Assembly: GCF_001612785.1 (NCBI RefSeq) | Contig: NZ_BDBC01000035.1 | Coordinates: forward strand, 1-64,000 | Reading direction: 5' to 3' | From: Nocardia beijingensis NBRC 16342 | GTDB taxonomy: Bacteria; Actinomycetota; Actinomycetes; Mycobacteriales; Mycobacteriaceae | Length of the DNA stretch: 64,000 bases | Part shown: positions 43,201-50,320 of the stretch, piece after piece | Layout: the number at the start of each line of letters is the position of its first letter | Numbering within the stretch: position 1 is the first letter of the stretch | Made by a program: the position numbers and the translations under genes | Notes under the pieces: generated by a model | What the model was told of the DNA's origin: nothing | What the model saw: only the letters and a program-made list of their open reading frames with translations | The model's database searches: none

Positions 43201-44383
43201 TCTCACCTTCGTCCCCGTCGGCACGCTCGGTACCGTGCTCGGGGTCGACGATCGCTATCGAGATTCCCTCGGGCGGCTGCCCGACACCGACCAGCTCCGC
43301 CCTGCGAGTGCGGTGTGCGGCACCGGATTGTTCGGCCTCCACGAGTGTCGGTGTCTCGCCGGTGGACGACGCGGTCACGATCAAGGTGGCTTCGGCCAAG
43401 CCGTAGACCGGCTGCAGGGATTCGGCGCGAAAGCCGGCCCGAGCGAATGTCTCGGTGAACCGCCGCACCGTCGCGGCGCGCACGGGCTCGGCCCCGTTGA
43501 ACGCCACCCGCCAGCGGCTCAGGTCGAGTCGATCGATCCGCTCCGGCGCAATCCGGCGCAGGCACAGTTCGTAGGCGAAGTTGGGGCCGCCGCTGGTGTG
43601 GGCGCGGTATGCCGAGATCGCCTGTAGCCATCGCTCGGGGCGCTGCAGGAAATGCAGGGGCGACATCAGCACCGAATTCCCGCCGAGGTAGACCGTCTGC
43701 AGTATCGGTGCGATGAGTCCCATGTCGTGGTACATCGGCAGCCAGCTGGCGAACAGCGCACCGTCCCAGGACTCGATCGTCGCCTGGTCGTGGCCGAGCC
43801 CGGCGGCGATCGCCTGCTGGTTGTGCAGCAGGTTCCGATGGGTGAGCAGCACGCCCCTGGGTGCGCTGGTCGAGCCGGAGGTGTACTGGATGAACGCGAC
43901 CGAGTCGGGTCCGAGATCCGGCTCGCGCCATTGTGATCCGTGGTCGTCGGCTATCTCGTCGGTGGCCAGCCAGGGCACGCCGGCCAGCTCCGGAATCTGT
44001 GCATGCAGCGCGGCCGAATCCGCGACGATACGCCGCGAGGCCAGCGCCACATCGACATCCGCATGCGCCACCATCCGGCGCAGCCGGTGCAGTGACCGGT
44101 TCTCCCATTCCGGCAGGGGCGCGGGAACCGCGACCACTCCGGCCGCCAGGCAGCCGAAGAACGCCTCGATGAACTCCGGGCCGGCCGGATACAGCAACAG
44201 CGCCCGCCGCGGCATCGAGTCCTGGAGTGCGGCGCCGATCGCCCGGGCACGCACACCCAGGTGGCCATACCGGATTTCGCGGACCACACCGTCGACGTCA
44301 CCGCTGTCCAGGAACCGGTACACCAACTCGGCCGACCGGCTCTCGACCTGGGCGAAGAGTGTCTCGACGACAGTGTTGCGCAC
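34286..44383 (-). CDS. FAAL-ACP-KS-AT-DH-KR-ACP-C-FkbH megasynthase
   Basis: This is a 3365-residue enzyme. Domains by approximate residue: fatty-acyl-AMP ligase 1-590 (YTSGSTSAPRGV, VYGLAEATLIV, GRRKDLMIIDGRNHYPQDIE, YKTSSGKIQR); ACP1 600-680 (VEFGLGSADLVE, Ser near 629); ketosynthase 695-1120 (DTACSSS Cys near 864, HGTGT, NVGHTQ); acyltransferase 1190-1500 (GHSQGE near 1317, GPGYAGH near 1418); dehydratase 1590-1880 (VADHAGPNTVLVPG, DAALHA); ketoreductase 1900-2260 (LVTGAPGRLGSA, LDD, then SAAGSLFG and NYAAANAYLD); ACP2 2310-2385 (GLDSLMAVEL); condensation domain 2410-2800 (AHHSMSDV); and an FkbH-like HAD domain 2830-3365 (VDGDDTLWSGTAGE, ISGWHLSCRALGRGVEE). It should load a free fatty acid, extend it once and hand it to a condensation step. 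GTG 44383 follows AGAGGAAG. Confidence 0.9.
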   Translation of the reverse strand: MRNTVVETLFAQVESRSAELVYRFLDSGDVDGVVREIRYGHLGVRARAIGAALQDSMPRRALLLYPAGPEFIEAFFGCLAAGVVAVPAPLPEWENRSLHRLRRMVAHADVDVALASRRIVADSAALHAQIPELAGVPWLATDEIADDHGSQWREPDLGPDSVAFIQYTSGSTSAPRGVLLTHRNLLHNQQAIAAGLGHDQATIESWDGALFASWLPMYHDMGLIAPILQTVYLGGNSVLMSPLHFLQRPERWLQAISAYRAHTSGGPNFAYELCLRRIAPERIDRLDLSRWRVAFNGAEPVRAATVRRFTETFARAGFRAESLQPVYGLAEATLIVTASSTGETPTLVEAEQSGAAHRTRRAELVGVGQPPEGISIAIVDPEHGTERADGDEGEIWVAGDSVGAGYFRDEQATAEVFGATLPGDDRRFLRTGDLGLLSGGELFVTGRRKDLMIIDGRNHYPQDIELTAEAAHDSVRAGCVAAFAVEVGAGGEQPVVVAEVRGADPGELAEVEGAVRAAVATDHGLTPAAVLLIRPGTIYKTSSGKIQRAACRAAYLSGELIALSAGPVRSPEDELDDYTAETGNELSADRPVAEPSAEAVQSWLVTAIARQAALDPERIDVHRPMVEFGLGSADLVELVVDLSDFLGRFIDTNLFFDHPTIAEVATALAPATEREPDPAGPEAAVVDVGAGDDADDDAIAILSMSCRFPGGADSPEALWRLLDSNGDALTEVPPGRWDIDGLYDPDTSATGKAYTFRGGYVDGIDRFDAAFFGIGPREAAVMDPQQRMMLQLSWEAIERSGRDPRTLHGSATGVYLGVYSTGYLADAAPEQLNGQVGTGLSPSVASGRIAYTLGLHGPAVTLDTACSSSIVAMHLAMQALRAGECDLALAGGATLLMSPTAHIELCRLGVLSPTGRCAPFSADADGTVWAEGAGLLLLKRLGDARRDGDRVLAVIRGSAVNQDGRSQGLSAPNGASQEQVLRSALRVAGLAPHDIDYVEAHGTGTALGDPIEARALARVFGPGRDPRRRLGIGSLKSNVGHTQAAAGVAGVIKLVLALQHERIPATLNAGVPSAQVDWARSGVTVQAEPMPWRRGDRPRRAGVSAFGLSGTNAHLILEEAPSEPAVVPGTMIDDRSVALLPISARSAASLRGQAERLLGLVVADPRLEPGPVSRALALQRTQFERRAVVVAGDRDEMVHALRDLVDGRSSPNAVVGDGPVLTNAKTAFVFPGQGTQWVGMARDMLARCEEFRSEFVKCDKAFGVHLDWSLSDRLTTMTAADLADFPVVQPLLFATMAALAATWRAAGVTPDAVIGHSQGEIAAAYCAGVIELSDATRIVMARSRLMQSIAEPGAMAMIGLPEAEVARRLADFGGRVSIAAVNVRRSTIVAGEQAAVEELLAEMDHAGIYTRLGAAGPGYAGHCGLIEPIRDPLTAELAGMTADSPATAWYSTVSGELMANEPIGPDYWYRNARETVRFAATIERMIADGFRYFVELGVHPSLTAAVRTVAEDLAREVVAVGSLVRDQDGPTCLARSRAELYVAGRELDWTRLVPEYERVDLPTYAFDERRFWTDPVGRKTASLGLQDLAHPILGAVVPQPDSGGVTLTGRLSRQQQPWVADHAGPNTVLVPGAALIELAVRAGDEVDTPVVRELVLRAPMLVPDRGAVQIQVVVGGADADNHRTVRIYAREAHDPDAQWTLHADGILAEQPESSPTEADSSQWPPAEAVSIDVDHLYAELRTRGHHYGPLFKAMRAAWRRDDEIFAEVELPESAHRDAATFGIHPALLDAALHATALLAADGENALLPFVWSDVALWASGATALRVRLTRSGTDTVTMSATDRSGQPVVSVGSVLSRAVAAAQWNAASIAPAYRRLFRMDWSELALPAPDRTLTLAEWDSTVPIAADAIVLPVAEGESPSRVHDTAQQILATLQTILSDSRFEQTTLVVRTRRAVALPGEDHPDPAGAVVWGLVRSAQSENPGRIVLVDTADPEVDIAALLAAREQQLAVRAGVAFVPRLARLPERAGRAAEGGAALGEGAVLVTGAPGRLGSALARHLADAYGARDLVLVSRRGIDGPGGGDLRDELESRGVRVRFARCDVTDRPALAQLLDGMPLAGVVHAACVLDDSTFDSLTPAQLDAVLRPKVDAAYHLHELTADRKLSMFVLFSAAGSLFGTPGQANYAAANAYLDALALRRRSLGLPAQSLAWGAWEVDMHDHMAQADIRRIARAGVRAFSVPEGMACFDAALRAGDPVLVPLLLDTDVLRRAPAVPPLLRGLVRRAPRRAVTDRAAVDVAAGSRFAEQLRAVPRAQATALALAAVVKWTGDVLGHADTETVAAEQPFQSLGLDSLMAVELRNKVREHTGISVPLGTILAGQSLTDLADHLVEEVLRQAATGAPDDAVTEVPDIEVLPVTRDMMRLLRTEQLGIPAAAQTGGVAVRLPMPVTRPQLEQALARLARRHAALRTTIRPSQEHGRQLEIRREPGIVAGWRDLDRLDDTVAGESFRELMAQPFDLETGPLWRFELLTAESADPVLLFGAHHSMSDVQSMLLVAGELAAELSGARLDDAVTNRDMHQLLAAQSSRRDDTASTRWRDAFAGSRRLELTLARPRPAQRSYGAGSVALEMPAGLHDKVADRARELGITPAAVFLGALTVVLARRQHVDRFALAVPVDTRMHADATDAVGYFGVPVPFPATVAAGDLVGDVLRRTGERLRKLLAPGAGFADVLAALTTEGLYRENAPLVEVYFNYLRANSAVGRAAVVPVSTGYSDLDLMVAVLPDSGQVWLTYNSDIIDAGTCAEFGTEYLNTVAAAVADPGAPARPGTTGQPVSGLRAALGATFALGRLPELMAAASADSTAITVADAPYHHVLSCLRDPSGVFAQPSTALGIVLLRAADLERFGAVSDDLLAELAAEYPAAVRAVAERTRRPVIVGILPSARPEERLRAWERLVAGRLRDLPGVAVLEPQEWTRHHPVDNPFDDRTEILAHLPFTPEFQAAVALTLVATAAAVTEPAPKVIAVDGDDTLWSGTAGEIGSAAVAFDEPRRALARRLLQWRAAGTLLVLVTNNDDDIVAEILDRSDSPLRREHFAAVSTGWRGKPERLEEVARTLRLGLDGFCYLDDNPVEVARMRALLPEVLSVTCPPAAELESFLARLWPMVPVATTAEDRARADFYRQEDQRDIARGTAGFEEFLEQLNLAVDIEPLTDATVDRAGQLVRRTTQFTLAEVTVDDLDRWRDDGEVWTATARDRFGDYGLISVLALRADTDTLWISGWHLSCRALGRGVEERLLSWVADRAETLGCSTVRMPVEHTVRNAPARRLAARLLGGASDAQRVDVSVTPNRLREFRSWDTATNGEDVTG

Positions 44384-44637
44384 GAACTACTTCCTCTGAC
44401 GGTAAGACTCGGGATTCAGCCGGTCCTGGTTCCTTGGCGTAGGGAGGAACGGCAGACGGCGCATTCTGAATGAAAGCGCACACAATATAGCCATCGTTAC
44501 GCCTCTTGCCGCCGCTGGCAATATCGGCGCCGTCGCCGCGTGCCCCGAATTCTGGGGGCACCGGGTCGCGCGAGACCCTCTGAGGCTGTGGGAATTTCAC
44601 ATTTGCGGGTCGTCGAGCAGACGGTGAGGATGGCTGG
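44384..44637. promoter_or_regulatory. Divergent promoter region of megasynthase and P450
   Basis: The 254 bases separate the two starts. On the minus strand TATATT at 44484-44489 is a possible -10 for the megasynthase, about 100 bases before its start; a clear -35 partner was not found. A GAGGA ribosome-binding site precedes GTG 44638 for the P450. No strong palindrome was seen. Confidence 0.35.
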
Positions 44638-45963
44638 GTGTCACACGCCCCTGTATCGCTTCGCGAACTTCCCCGACTCCGCACCGGCCGCATTGCGCAG
44701 ATCGGTGGACTGATGCGCCCCGGCACCCACCGGTCTCCCTTGCTGGAATTCGGGGATCGTTTCGTCGTCTCGCCGCCGGGATTTCCCCCCATGCTGGTCA
44801 CTCACGATATGGACGATGTACGAGAAGTGTTCGCCAACCACGACGACTTCTCGATCGGGCAGGTGCTGAGCCGGCTCTCCAGCCACGACGTGATGTTCGG
44901 CAAGCAGACGTTGATCTTCCTCGACGGTGACGAGCACCGCCGCGAACGCCGGCTGTTCGCTCCGCCGTTCCAGCACAAAGCACTCCAGTCCTATGAAGAT
45001 CTCATGGTGGAGGTGGTCGAACGCGAACTTCCGAGCTGGCCGATCGGTACACCGTTCGAATTCCTGCAGGTGGGTTACGACCTGGCCATCGGTGTGCTGC
45101 TCGGGGTCGTCTTCGGTGACGCGGCTCCGGCCCGCCGGGACCGGCTGAAGCAGGCGGTGCGCCGGTGGTTCGGGGAGATCGAAAGTCGCGGTTTTCTCGC
45201 CGTCACCTTGCTCACCCCGCTGCTCGGCGGCTACACCCCGCCCTACCCGCCCCTCGGTCGCCGCCAGTCCGAGGTCGACGCCGTCATCATCGAAGAGATC
45301 GCCGCGCGTCGGGCCATGCCCGGGGACGGTGAACGGAAAGACGTGCTGTCCCGGTATGTCGGCACCGCACTGGATCAGCACGACGACCCCGCGCTGGCCC
45401 GCAACATGCGCGGCATCCTGCTGGGCGCCTACGAGACCACCGCCATCACGCTCGGCTGGATCGCCGCCATGCTGGCCGGCCACCCGCACGCCATGGCGGA
45501 ACTGGACGCGGCGGCCGACGCGGGAGACCAGGCCCGCCTCGACGCCTACCTCGACGCCGTGGTGGCCGAAACGATGCGGCTGCGCCCGGTGTCCCCGTTC
45601 ACGGGACGAAGAGCGCTGCGCGACACCGTGATCAACGGTGTCCACATCCCGAAGGGCACCATCGTCATAGTCCCGATCCTGCTCATCCACGAATCACCAC
45701 GGCACTACCCGGATCCGATGGTCTTCCGGCCCGAACGCTTCCTCGACGAGCGACCCAAGGGACACACCTGGCTGACCTTCGGCGCCGGCCCGCACCGGTG
45801 CCTGGGTGCCAACTTCGCTCTCCTGGAAGCTCGTATCCTCTTCCGCACCGTCCTGCAGCACCGCCGCATCGACTCCACACCCGGATCCGTCGAACCACCG
45901 CGCCGATACCACACCGGCCTCAGCCCCGCCCACAACGCCCGCATCACACTCCGCCCGCGCTGA
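44638..45963 (+). CDS. Cytochrome P450
   Basis: This 441-residue haem monooxygenase has the I-helix region GILLGAYETTAITLGW, the K-helix ExxR as ETMRLRP, and the haem loop FGAGPHRCLGANFALLE with the axial Cys. N-terminal features (LLEFGDRFVVSPPGFPP) resemble CYP families acting on lipids and terpenoids. No membrane anchor is seen, as expected for a bacterial soluble P450. GTG 44638 has GAGGA seven bases before it. Divergent from the megasynthase, it probably hydroxylates or epoxidises the lipid product; electron donors must come from elsewhere. Confidence 0.92.
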   Translation: MSHAPVSLRELPRLRTGRIAQIGGLMRPGTHRSPLLEFGDRFVVSPPGFPPMLVTHDMDDVREVFANHDDFSIGQVLSRLSSHDVMFGKQTLIFLDGDEHRRERRLFAPPFQHKALQSYEDLMVEVVERELPSWPIGTPFEFLQVGYDLAIGVLLGVVFGDAAPARRDRLKQAVRRWFGEIESRGFLAVTLLTPLLGGYTPPYPPLGRRQSEVDAVIIEEIAARRAMPGDGERKDVLSRYVGTALDQHDDPALARNMRGILLGAYETTAITLGWIAAMLAGHPHAMAELDAAADAGDQARLDAYLDAVVAETMRLRPVSPFTGRRALRDTVINGVHIPKGTIVIVPILLIHESPRHYPDPMVFRPERFLDERPKGHTWLTFGAGPHRCLGANFALLEARILFRTVLQHRRIDSTPGSVEPPRRYHTGLSPAHNARITLRPR

Positions 45964-46167
45964 GGGATGGATGCACGCGAACGCGGTTACCTGTACATAG
46001 ACCGTCACCTGGGAAATACGACTGGGTGGCTTCGTACCGAGTCAGCGGGTGTTTCGGGCGGCCGCGATGCGCGTGCTCGCCGGCGCGCGACCTCCATCTC
46101 CGCAGCGACGTGCGCGTTCGGGCGAAGGCGCAGATCTAGCTGCACTGGGATTCTTCCGGCGAAACCA

Positions 46168-46656
46168 TCACAGTCGGACAGCGGTCCGACGTGCCGATTG
46201 GGTCGGCACTATTGCCGAAAGCTCGCGCCATGCCGCCAACGGCAGCGTGGTCGGATCGGTGCCCACAACCTGCAAGCACACGTGGTCAGCCCCTGCCGCC
46301 AGGTGCTGACCTATCCGTTCCTCGATCGCGGACAGATCGCCGTAGGCCATGTTCGCATCGACCAGCCGACCGCTGGGTTCGCTGATGTCGTCGTCGCCGA
46401 AGCCGAGCCTGCGCAGGTTGGCGGCCTGGTGCGGCGCGCCCGACGCATATGCCGCGACATAGGCGCGTGCTACTTCCCGAGCACGGCTGACATCGGTGTC
46501 CAGAACCACCGGTTGCTCCACGCCAAGAAATGGCTTGTGCCCCAGCACCTCTCTGGCTCTTGCCGTATGCGCTACCGGAACGAAGTACGGGTGCGCACCC
46601 CACGTCCGTCGCGCCGCCAGTTCCAGCATCCTCGGCCCTGGTCCACAAACTGCCGC
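46168..46656 (-). pseudogene. TIGR03620-type F420-dependent LLM oxidoreductase, C-terminal fragment
   Basis: Only the C-terminal half of a luciferase-like F420 oxidoreductase is present: GPRMLELAARRTWGAHPYFV, then HKPFLGVEQPVVLDTD, and ADHVCLQVVGTDPTTLPL. The usual N-terminal 120 to 160 residues with the F420 site are absent, and no ribosome-binding site precedes the possible ATG 46629. The upstream end dissolves into non-coding sequence near 46656, so this is a truncated relic. Confidence 0.75.
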
Positions 46657-46946
46657 GCCGATCCTGCGCCCCCGTCGTCATGTATCGGGCTGCGATATCG
46701 AACAGAGTTGAGGCGCAGAGCACATCAGTAGAGCGACGGCTGGCTTCGTCCGCGAACTGTGACGTCACTTGTTCGCCAATTCTGGTGGCGTATTGTCACC
46801 TACACTCTTCGGAGATCTTCAGAAATCATGACGGCAGGGAACCACCCCGCCGGGCTTCCGCTTCATCCCACGCGCTGTGAAGCCGATTTCAGAGAGGGCT
46901 GCGGCACGTGTGCCAGACGGATCGCGCCGCTTCAAGCAATGATCTT
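46657..46946. other. Non-coding, lower-GC stretch
   Basis: The region is less G/C rich than its neighbours, with runs such as GAGATCTTCAGAAATCATGA. No credible frame was found. It marks the start of a patchwork of relics and may be a past insertion boundary. Confidence 0.35.
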
Positions 46947-47270
46947 TCATGGAAGTGATTCACCAGACTGCCAAGTGATCGGAGAGGGTACCCGCGATTC
47001 TGCCGTGATCCGCGCCTCATCAAGCGAACGGTGCGGCCCGGAATCAGGCCAGAACGACGCATCGTTGCCGAGACCCTTGAACGACACGTAGTAGGCATGC
47101 CCGGCCGAATCAAGCAACGGCTCCTCGTCGGCCGCGAGTGTGCCCTCTTCTCGGGCCACCTCGTACCAGAAGTCGTAGTCGAGACGGAGGACGAACACCG
47201 GCATGTAGACGGAGTCGGCATACAGCCACGAACCCGCAGCTACGATCTCCCGGCCGTTCATAATGACCAT
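46947..47270 (-). CDS. Hypothetical protein (about 107 aa)
   Basis: The frame encodes MVIMNGREIVAAGSWLYADS, VYMPVFVLRLDYDFWYEVAR and a C-terminal part SPITWQSGESLP. It looks soluble with a mixed alpha/beta pattern (LDSAGHAYYVSFKGLGND). No family is recognised. Lower G/C content and lack of a good ribosome-binding site (two possible starts, 47270 and 47261) leave its status uncertain, but continuous sensible composition suggests a translated gene, perhaps acquired. Confidence 0.5.
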   Translation of the reverse strand: MVIMNGREIVAAGSWLYADSVYMPVFVLRLDYDFWYEVAREEGTLAADEEPLLDSAGHAYYVSFKGLGNDASFWPDSGPHRSLDEARITAESRVPSPITWQSGESLP

Positions 47271-47690
47271 ATGCTATGCGGGGCGAGGGACAGTCGCTTG
47301 GGCGCCTGGCAAACGTCCTATATTGCCGCTGGGCGCGCGTTCGCCAGAGTCACCAAGCGGTGCCGTCGGCGTTTATGGACAACGCCTTCCGGTCGATAAG
47401 GTGCTGTCGCGATTCGTGGACAACCGCCGTCGTAGATGACGGACAGAGCCCGACGGCAGTAGGTTTGCGACTCGCCGCGCGACAGCAGCCGGGAGGCAGG
47501 CCGCCATCACCCTCGAGCAGTGGCTTTCCAAGCTTGAGTGCACACGGCGACTCAGGGCACTGCTCCATAGCCCGCGACCAACAGCCACGGGGTGGTGGGC
47601 CACCGGTCAGTCGGTGTAGGAATCCAGGTCGAACTGCGGCTCTCGCAGACATCGCCGCGGACACGGGGCAATGTGTACTGGTTCAACGAA
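47271..47690. other. Gene-free stretch upstream of the cspA terminator
   Basis: About 420 bases with only shadow frames on both strands; nothing recognisable. It separates the hypothetical gene at 46947 from the terminator of the cold-shock gene. Confidence 0.4.
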
Positions 47691-47724
47691 AAGAGCTTCG
47701 CACCGACCTCGGTGCGAAGCTCTT
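47691..47724 (-). terminator. Rho-independent terminator of cold-shock gene
   Basis: AAGAGCTTCGCACCG (47691-47705) and CGGTGCGAAGCTCTT (47710-47724) form a perfect 15-bp stem with a four-base loop. In the minus-strand direction the stem is followed by TTTTCG, a short U-tract. It lies 25 bases after the stop of the cold-shock gene. Confidence 0.9.
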
Positions 47725-47748
47725 CACCAACGATCACGCGATCGCGCG

Positions 47749-47952
47749 TCAGATGGCGCGGACGTCCTGGGCTTGAGGGCCCTTCTGCCCCTGTTCCACC
47801 GAGAACTCGACACGCTGCCCCTCGTCGAGGGACTTGTAACCCGAGCCGCTCACGGCCGAGTAATGCACGAAGACGTCCGGGCCGCCTCCGTCCTGAGCGA
47901 TGAAGCCGAAGCCTTTTTCACCGTTGAACCACTTCACACTGCCTTGAGCCAT
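47749..47952 (-). CDS. cspA: Cold-shock protein (CspA family)
   Basis: This 67-residue single-OB-fold protein reads MAQGSVKWFNGEKGFGFIAQ, contains the RNP1-like KGFGFI and RNP2-like VFVHYSA motifs, and ends GPQAQDVRAI. It binds single-stranded nucleic acid and acts as an RNA chaperone or translation helper. Length and sequence match actinobacterial CspA proteins. ATG 47952 is chosen over upstream in-frame codons because the fold starts there. A perfect hairpin with U-tract follows. The gene sits alone. Confidence 0.95.
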   Translation of the reverse strand: MAQGSVKWFNGEKGFGFIAQDGGGPDVFVHYSAVSGSGYKSLDEGQRVEFSVEQGQKGPQAQDVRAI

Positions 47953-48389
47953 GCTGTAAACAACTTCTTTTCTGTAGTGAGCCGAGCAAATTCTGGGTGA
48001 GAAGCCCGTACTCAACCTCTTACTATGCCACGACCGTCGCCGTTCGCTCGCATCACGAAGTGATCAGAGGGTCCGGCCTACGGCAGCCGCAGCCGCGGCT
48101 GCTCGGCGCGCCCGCTGAGGGGCGTAAGCGGAGTTCGGGTCCGAGACGTCGGCAATGCTCCTCAACCGGCCGCCACAACGCCTCGTTCGACGATCGAGCG
48201 GAACTGCGACACGTCTCGAATCGCATCACGGCGGAGGCCCTTTCACCGCGCCGATGTCCCTGGGCGAATAGGAGCCACAGCGGCAAGGCTACGGTGCGAA
48301 ACACCGCCCAGCCCGGTGGTGCCGCAGGACTCGAGGCCATCCGCGGCCGCAACGCCTCGCACCGATCGAGACAGCCGGGGAGGCCGGTA
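47953..48389. other. Gene-free stretch holding the cspA leader
   Basis: This 437-base region contains the 5' leader and promoter of the cold-shock gene near 47955-48040 and otherwise only shadow frames. No cold-box-like element was identified with confidence. Confidence 0.35.
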
Positions 48390-49028
48390 TCAGACTTTGC
48401 CGGCGCCGTCGTCGAGTAGTGCGAGCAGTGTCAGGTGGGCGATGTGGGTTTCGAGTCGTTGCCGGTCGGGCATTACGGCGGCGCGGAAGCGGTGTCCGGC
48501 CAGGAAGGACAGCACCGCCCACGCGGCTGCTTGCGGGTCGAGGTCCGCGCGCAATTCCCCGGCTCGCCGGCCTTGCGTGATCACCTCGGCCAAGACGTCG
48601 GCGAGTTCGCCCATGTGGTGGCGGACCGCTTGCTCGACCGCGGGCTCGGCGGTCATGGTCATGGCGTCGGCGAAGATCACTCCGAGCGAGCCGGGTGCGT
48701 GTAGTTCATCGATGTGGCCGGGGCTGAGCAGGTGGGCCAGCAACGTGGCGACGGAGTCGGTTTCGCAGGCGAGGGTGCGCATCATGGCGCACATCTGCTC
48801 GGAGGCGTGTGCCACGACAGCGGCGTAGAGCGCGGCTTTGGAGCCGAAATTCTGGAACAGCACCGGCTCGGTGACACCGACACGGGCGGCGATCTGCGCC
48901 ATGGTGGCGCGCTGGAATCCCGACTCGGCGAACACCACTGTGGCGGCGCCGAGGATCGACGCGCGCCGGTCGGCGGCGCGCAATCGAGTGCGCCGCCCTT
49001 CGGCGGGATCGGAGGATGCGCGTGTCAT
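48390..49028 (-). CDS. TetR-family transcriptional regulator
   Basis: The 212-residue regulator has the helix-turn-helix MAQIAARVGVTEPVLFQNFG followed by SKAALYAAVVAH. The C-terminal domain (HRFRAAVMPDRQRLETHI) is of the general TetR type. ATG 49028 is selected because the N-terminal arm TRASSDPAEGRRTRLRAADR leads into the HTH; an in-frame ATG at 49058 would overlap the operator. A pair of palindromes between it and the divergent methyltransferase is its likely operator. Confidence 0.88.
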   Translation of the reverse strand: MTRASSDPAEGRRTRLRAADRRASILGAATVVFAESGFQRATMAQIAARVGVTEPVLFQNFGSKAALYAAVVAHASEQMCAMMRTLACETDSVATLLAHLLSPGHIDELHAPGSLGVIFADAMTMTAEPAVEQAVRHHMGELADVLAEVITQGRRAGELRADLDPQAAAWAVLSFLAGHRFRAAVMPDRQRLETHIAHLTLLALLDDGAGKV

Positions 49029-49056
49029 GCAGTCATCGTATCCGCCCTTGCCCATC

Positions 49057-49102
49057 AACTTAGTTGCGACTAAGTTATGGATATCTTAGTCGTCACTAAG
49101 TT
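49057..49102. promoter_or_regulatory. Tandem TetR operators between TetR and methyltransferase genes
   Basis: Site 1 is AACTTAGT-TGCG-ACTAAGTT (49057-49076), a perfect 8-bp palindrome. Site 2 is CTTAGT-CGTC-ACTAAG (49085-49100) with flanking partial symmetry. Their centres are 26 bases apart, about two and a half helical turns. This indicates cooperative or independent binding of two TetR dimers controlling both divergent genes. Confidence 0.8.
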
Positions 49103-49113
49103 AAGGAGGGGCC

Positions 49114-49773
49114 ATGGGCCTCGGACATTTGATGCATCACACCCCGAACCCGGACACCGCGGGACTCACCATCGACCACGGCGGTACCTACGATCTGTTC
49201 GGCGCGGTATTCTTCGGCGGACGACGCGACCGGGTCTATCGCCGCCTCGCGGAGTTGAGCGACGCCCGCCCGAGTGACCAGGTGCTCGATATCGGTTGTG
49301 GGACCGGGTATTTGACGCGCCGCTTGGCCGCGGTCGCCGACGCGGGGACGGTGGTCGGTGTCGATGCGTCGGCCGCGGTGCTCGAGCGCGCCCGCAAGAT
49401 CACCGCAGAGCCGAATTGCACCTACTCCGTCGGCGTCGCCGAATCGCTTCCCGGCGAGGACAGTTCGTTCGATGTGGTGACCAACTGCTTGATGCTGCAT
49501 CACCTTACGGAGGATGTGCGCGCGACAGCGCTGGCGGAGATGTGGCGGGTACTGCGTCCTGGGGGCCACCTGTTGATCGGCGAGTTCCGGCCACCGGCCA
49601 ACCCTCTGGGCCGCCACCTGGTCGGCGCGTTGACCGGTCCTTCGATGCAGCACAATCCCATCCATTTGCTCGAGCCGATGGTCGCCGATGCGGGATTCGA
49701 GCAGGTCGGCTCAGGCGACCTGCATCCCTGGATCCGATACATCACAGCCCGCAAACCCGGAGCCACTCGATGA
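49114..49773 (+). CDS. Class I SAM-dependent methyltransferase
   Basis: This 219-residue enzyme has SAM motif I as VLDIGCGTGYLTRRL, motif II/III region GTVVGVDASAAVLERARKI, and the later motif WRVLRPGGHLLIGEF. It resembles the UbiE/menaquinone-type methyltransferases of actinobacteria. GGAGGGG lies before ATG 49114. It is divergent from the TetR at 48390 and followed by a small membrane protein whose start overlaps its stop. Its substrate is unknown; TetR control suggests methylation of a toxic small molecule. Confidence 0.9.
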   Translation: MGLGHLMHHTPNPDTAGLTIDHGGTYDLFGAVFFGGRRDRVYRRLAELSDARPSDQVLDIGCGTGYLTRRLAAVADAGTVVGVDASAAVLERARKITAEPNCTYSVGVAESLPGEDSSFDVVTNCLMLHHLTEDVRATALAEMWRVLRPGGHLLIGEFRPPANPLGRHLVGALTGPSMQHNPIHLLEPMVADAGFEQVGSGDLHPWIRYITARKPGATR

Positions 49774-49952
49774 GCCACTCGACAGGCATCCTGCGCGCCC
49801 TCGCTGGTGCGTTGATCGTCATCGGCCTGTCCGTGCACGTGGGGGTGGGCAGCATCGCCGGGCTCGGAGTCACCGCTGTGGGCCTGATCCTGGGCGGGCA
49901 TCTGCTGCTCGCCGCTGTCGGCCGCCGATGGCTGCACCGCCACTCGAGATAG
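49770..49952 (+). CDS. Small two-TM membrane protein
   Basis: A 60-residue protein begins at ATG 49770, overlapping the methyltransferase stop (ATGA). It has two hydrophobic segments, ILRALAGALIVIGLSVHVGV and LGVTAVGLILGGHLLLAAV, with a basic tail RRWLHRHSR. No family is recognised. The overlap and good codon bias support translation coupled to the methyltransferase. Confidence 0.65.
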   Translation: MSHSTGILRALAGALIVIGLSVHVGVGSIAGLGVTAVGLILGGHLLLAAVGRRWLHRHSR

Positions 49953-50320
49953 CCGCGAGAACGCGCTCGGAGATGAACCGCGATCCATCCCATCCGCCAC
50001 GACCGGCCAGAGACGTGTGATCGTCCGCGACACCTACTCGCCAATAGGTTCGCATCTGCGCACATATTGGCATAAGGTCGCCCTTAGTTGAAACGAGTTC
50101 GGGGAGGTGGGGCGTGATCGAGGTTTTGCGGCATGCGCCGGCACTGGCATCGCGGTTGTGCCTGCGGCGATAGGCGCCGTCAGGCGTTCCGATCGACATC
50201 AGATCGCACATGACTCATCGCGATCGCAAGCACCAGGAGACCTACTACTGCGATCTACGGTCACGTGAGACTGCCGAGATACTGGCGGTCAACGCCTCAC
50301 CGACCACCGCCGACCTGCGC
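49953..50320. other. Intergenic region with no gene seen
   Basis: The 368 bases hold only shadow frames. A stretch around 50040-50110 is relatively A/T rich and may contain the end of a transcript or a promoter, but no element was identified. Confidence 0.35.

Noticed and set aside
27197..45963. Glycopeptidolipid or nocobactin-type cluster.
   Set aside because: No NRPS adenylation modules, salicylate or lysine-hydroxylase genes are seen; only one C domain is present.
46168..46656. Intact small oxidoreductase.
   Set aside because: It aligns only to the C-terminal half of LLM proteins and lacks a start and cofactor half.
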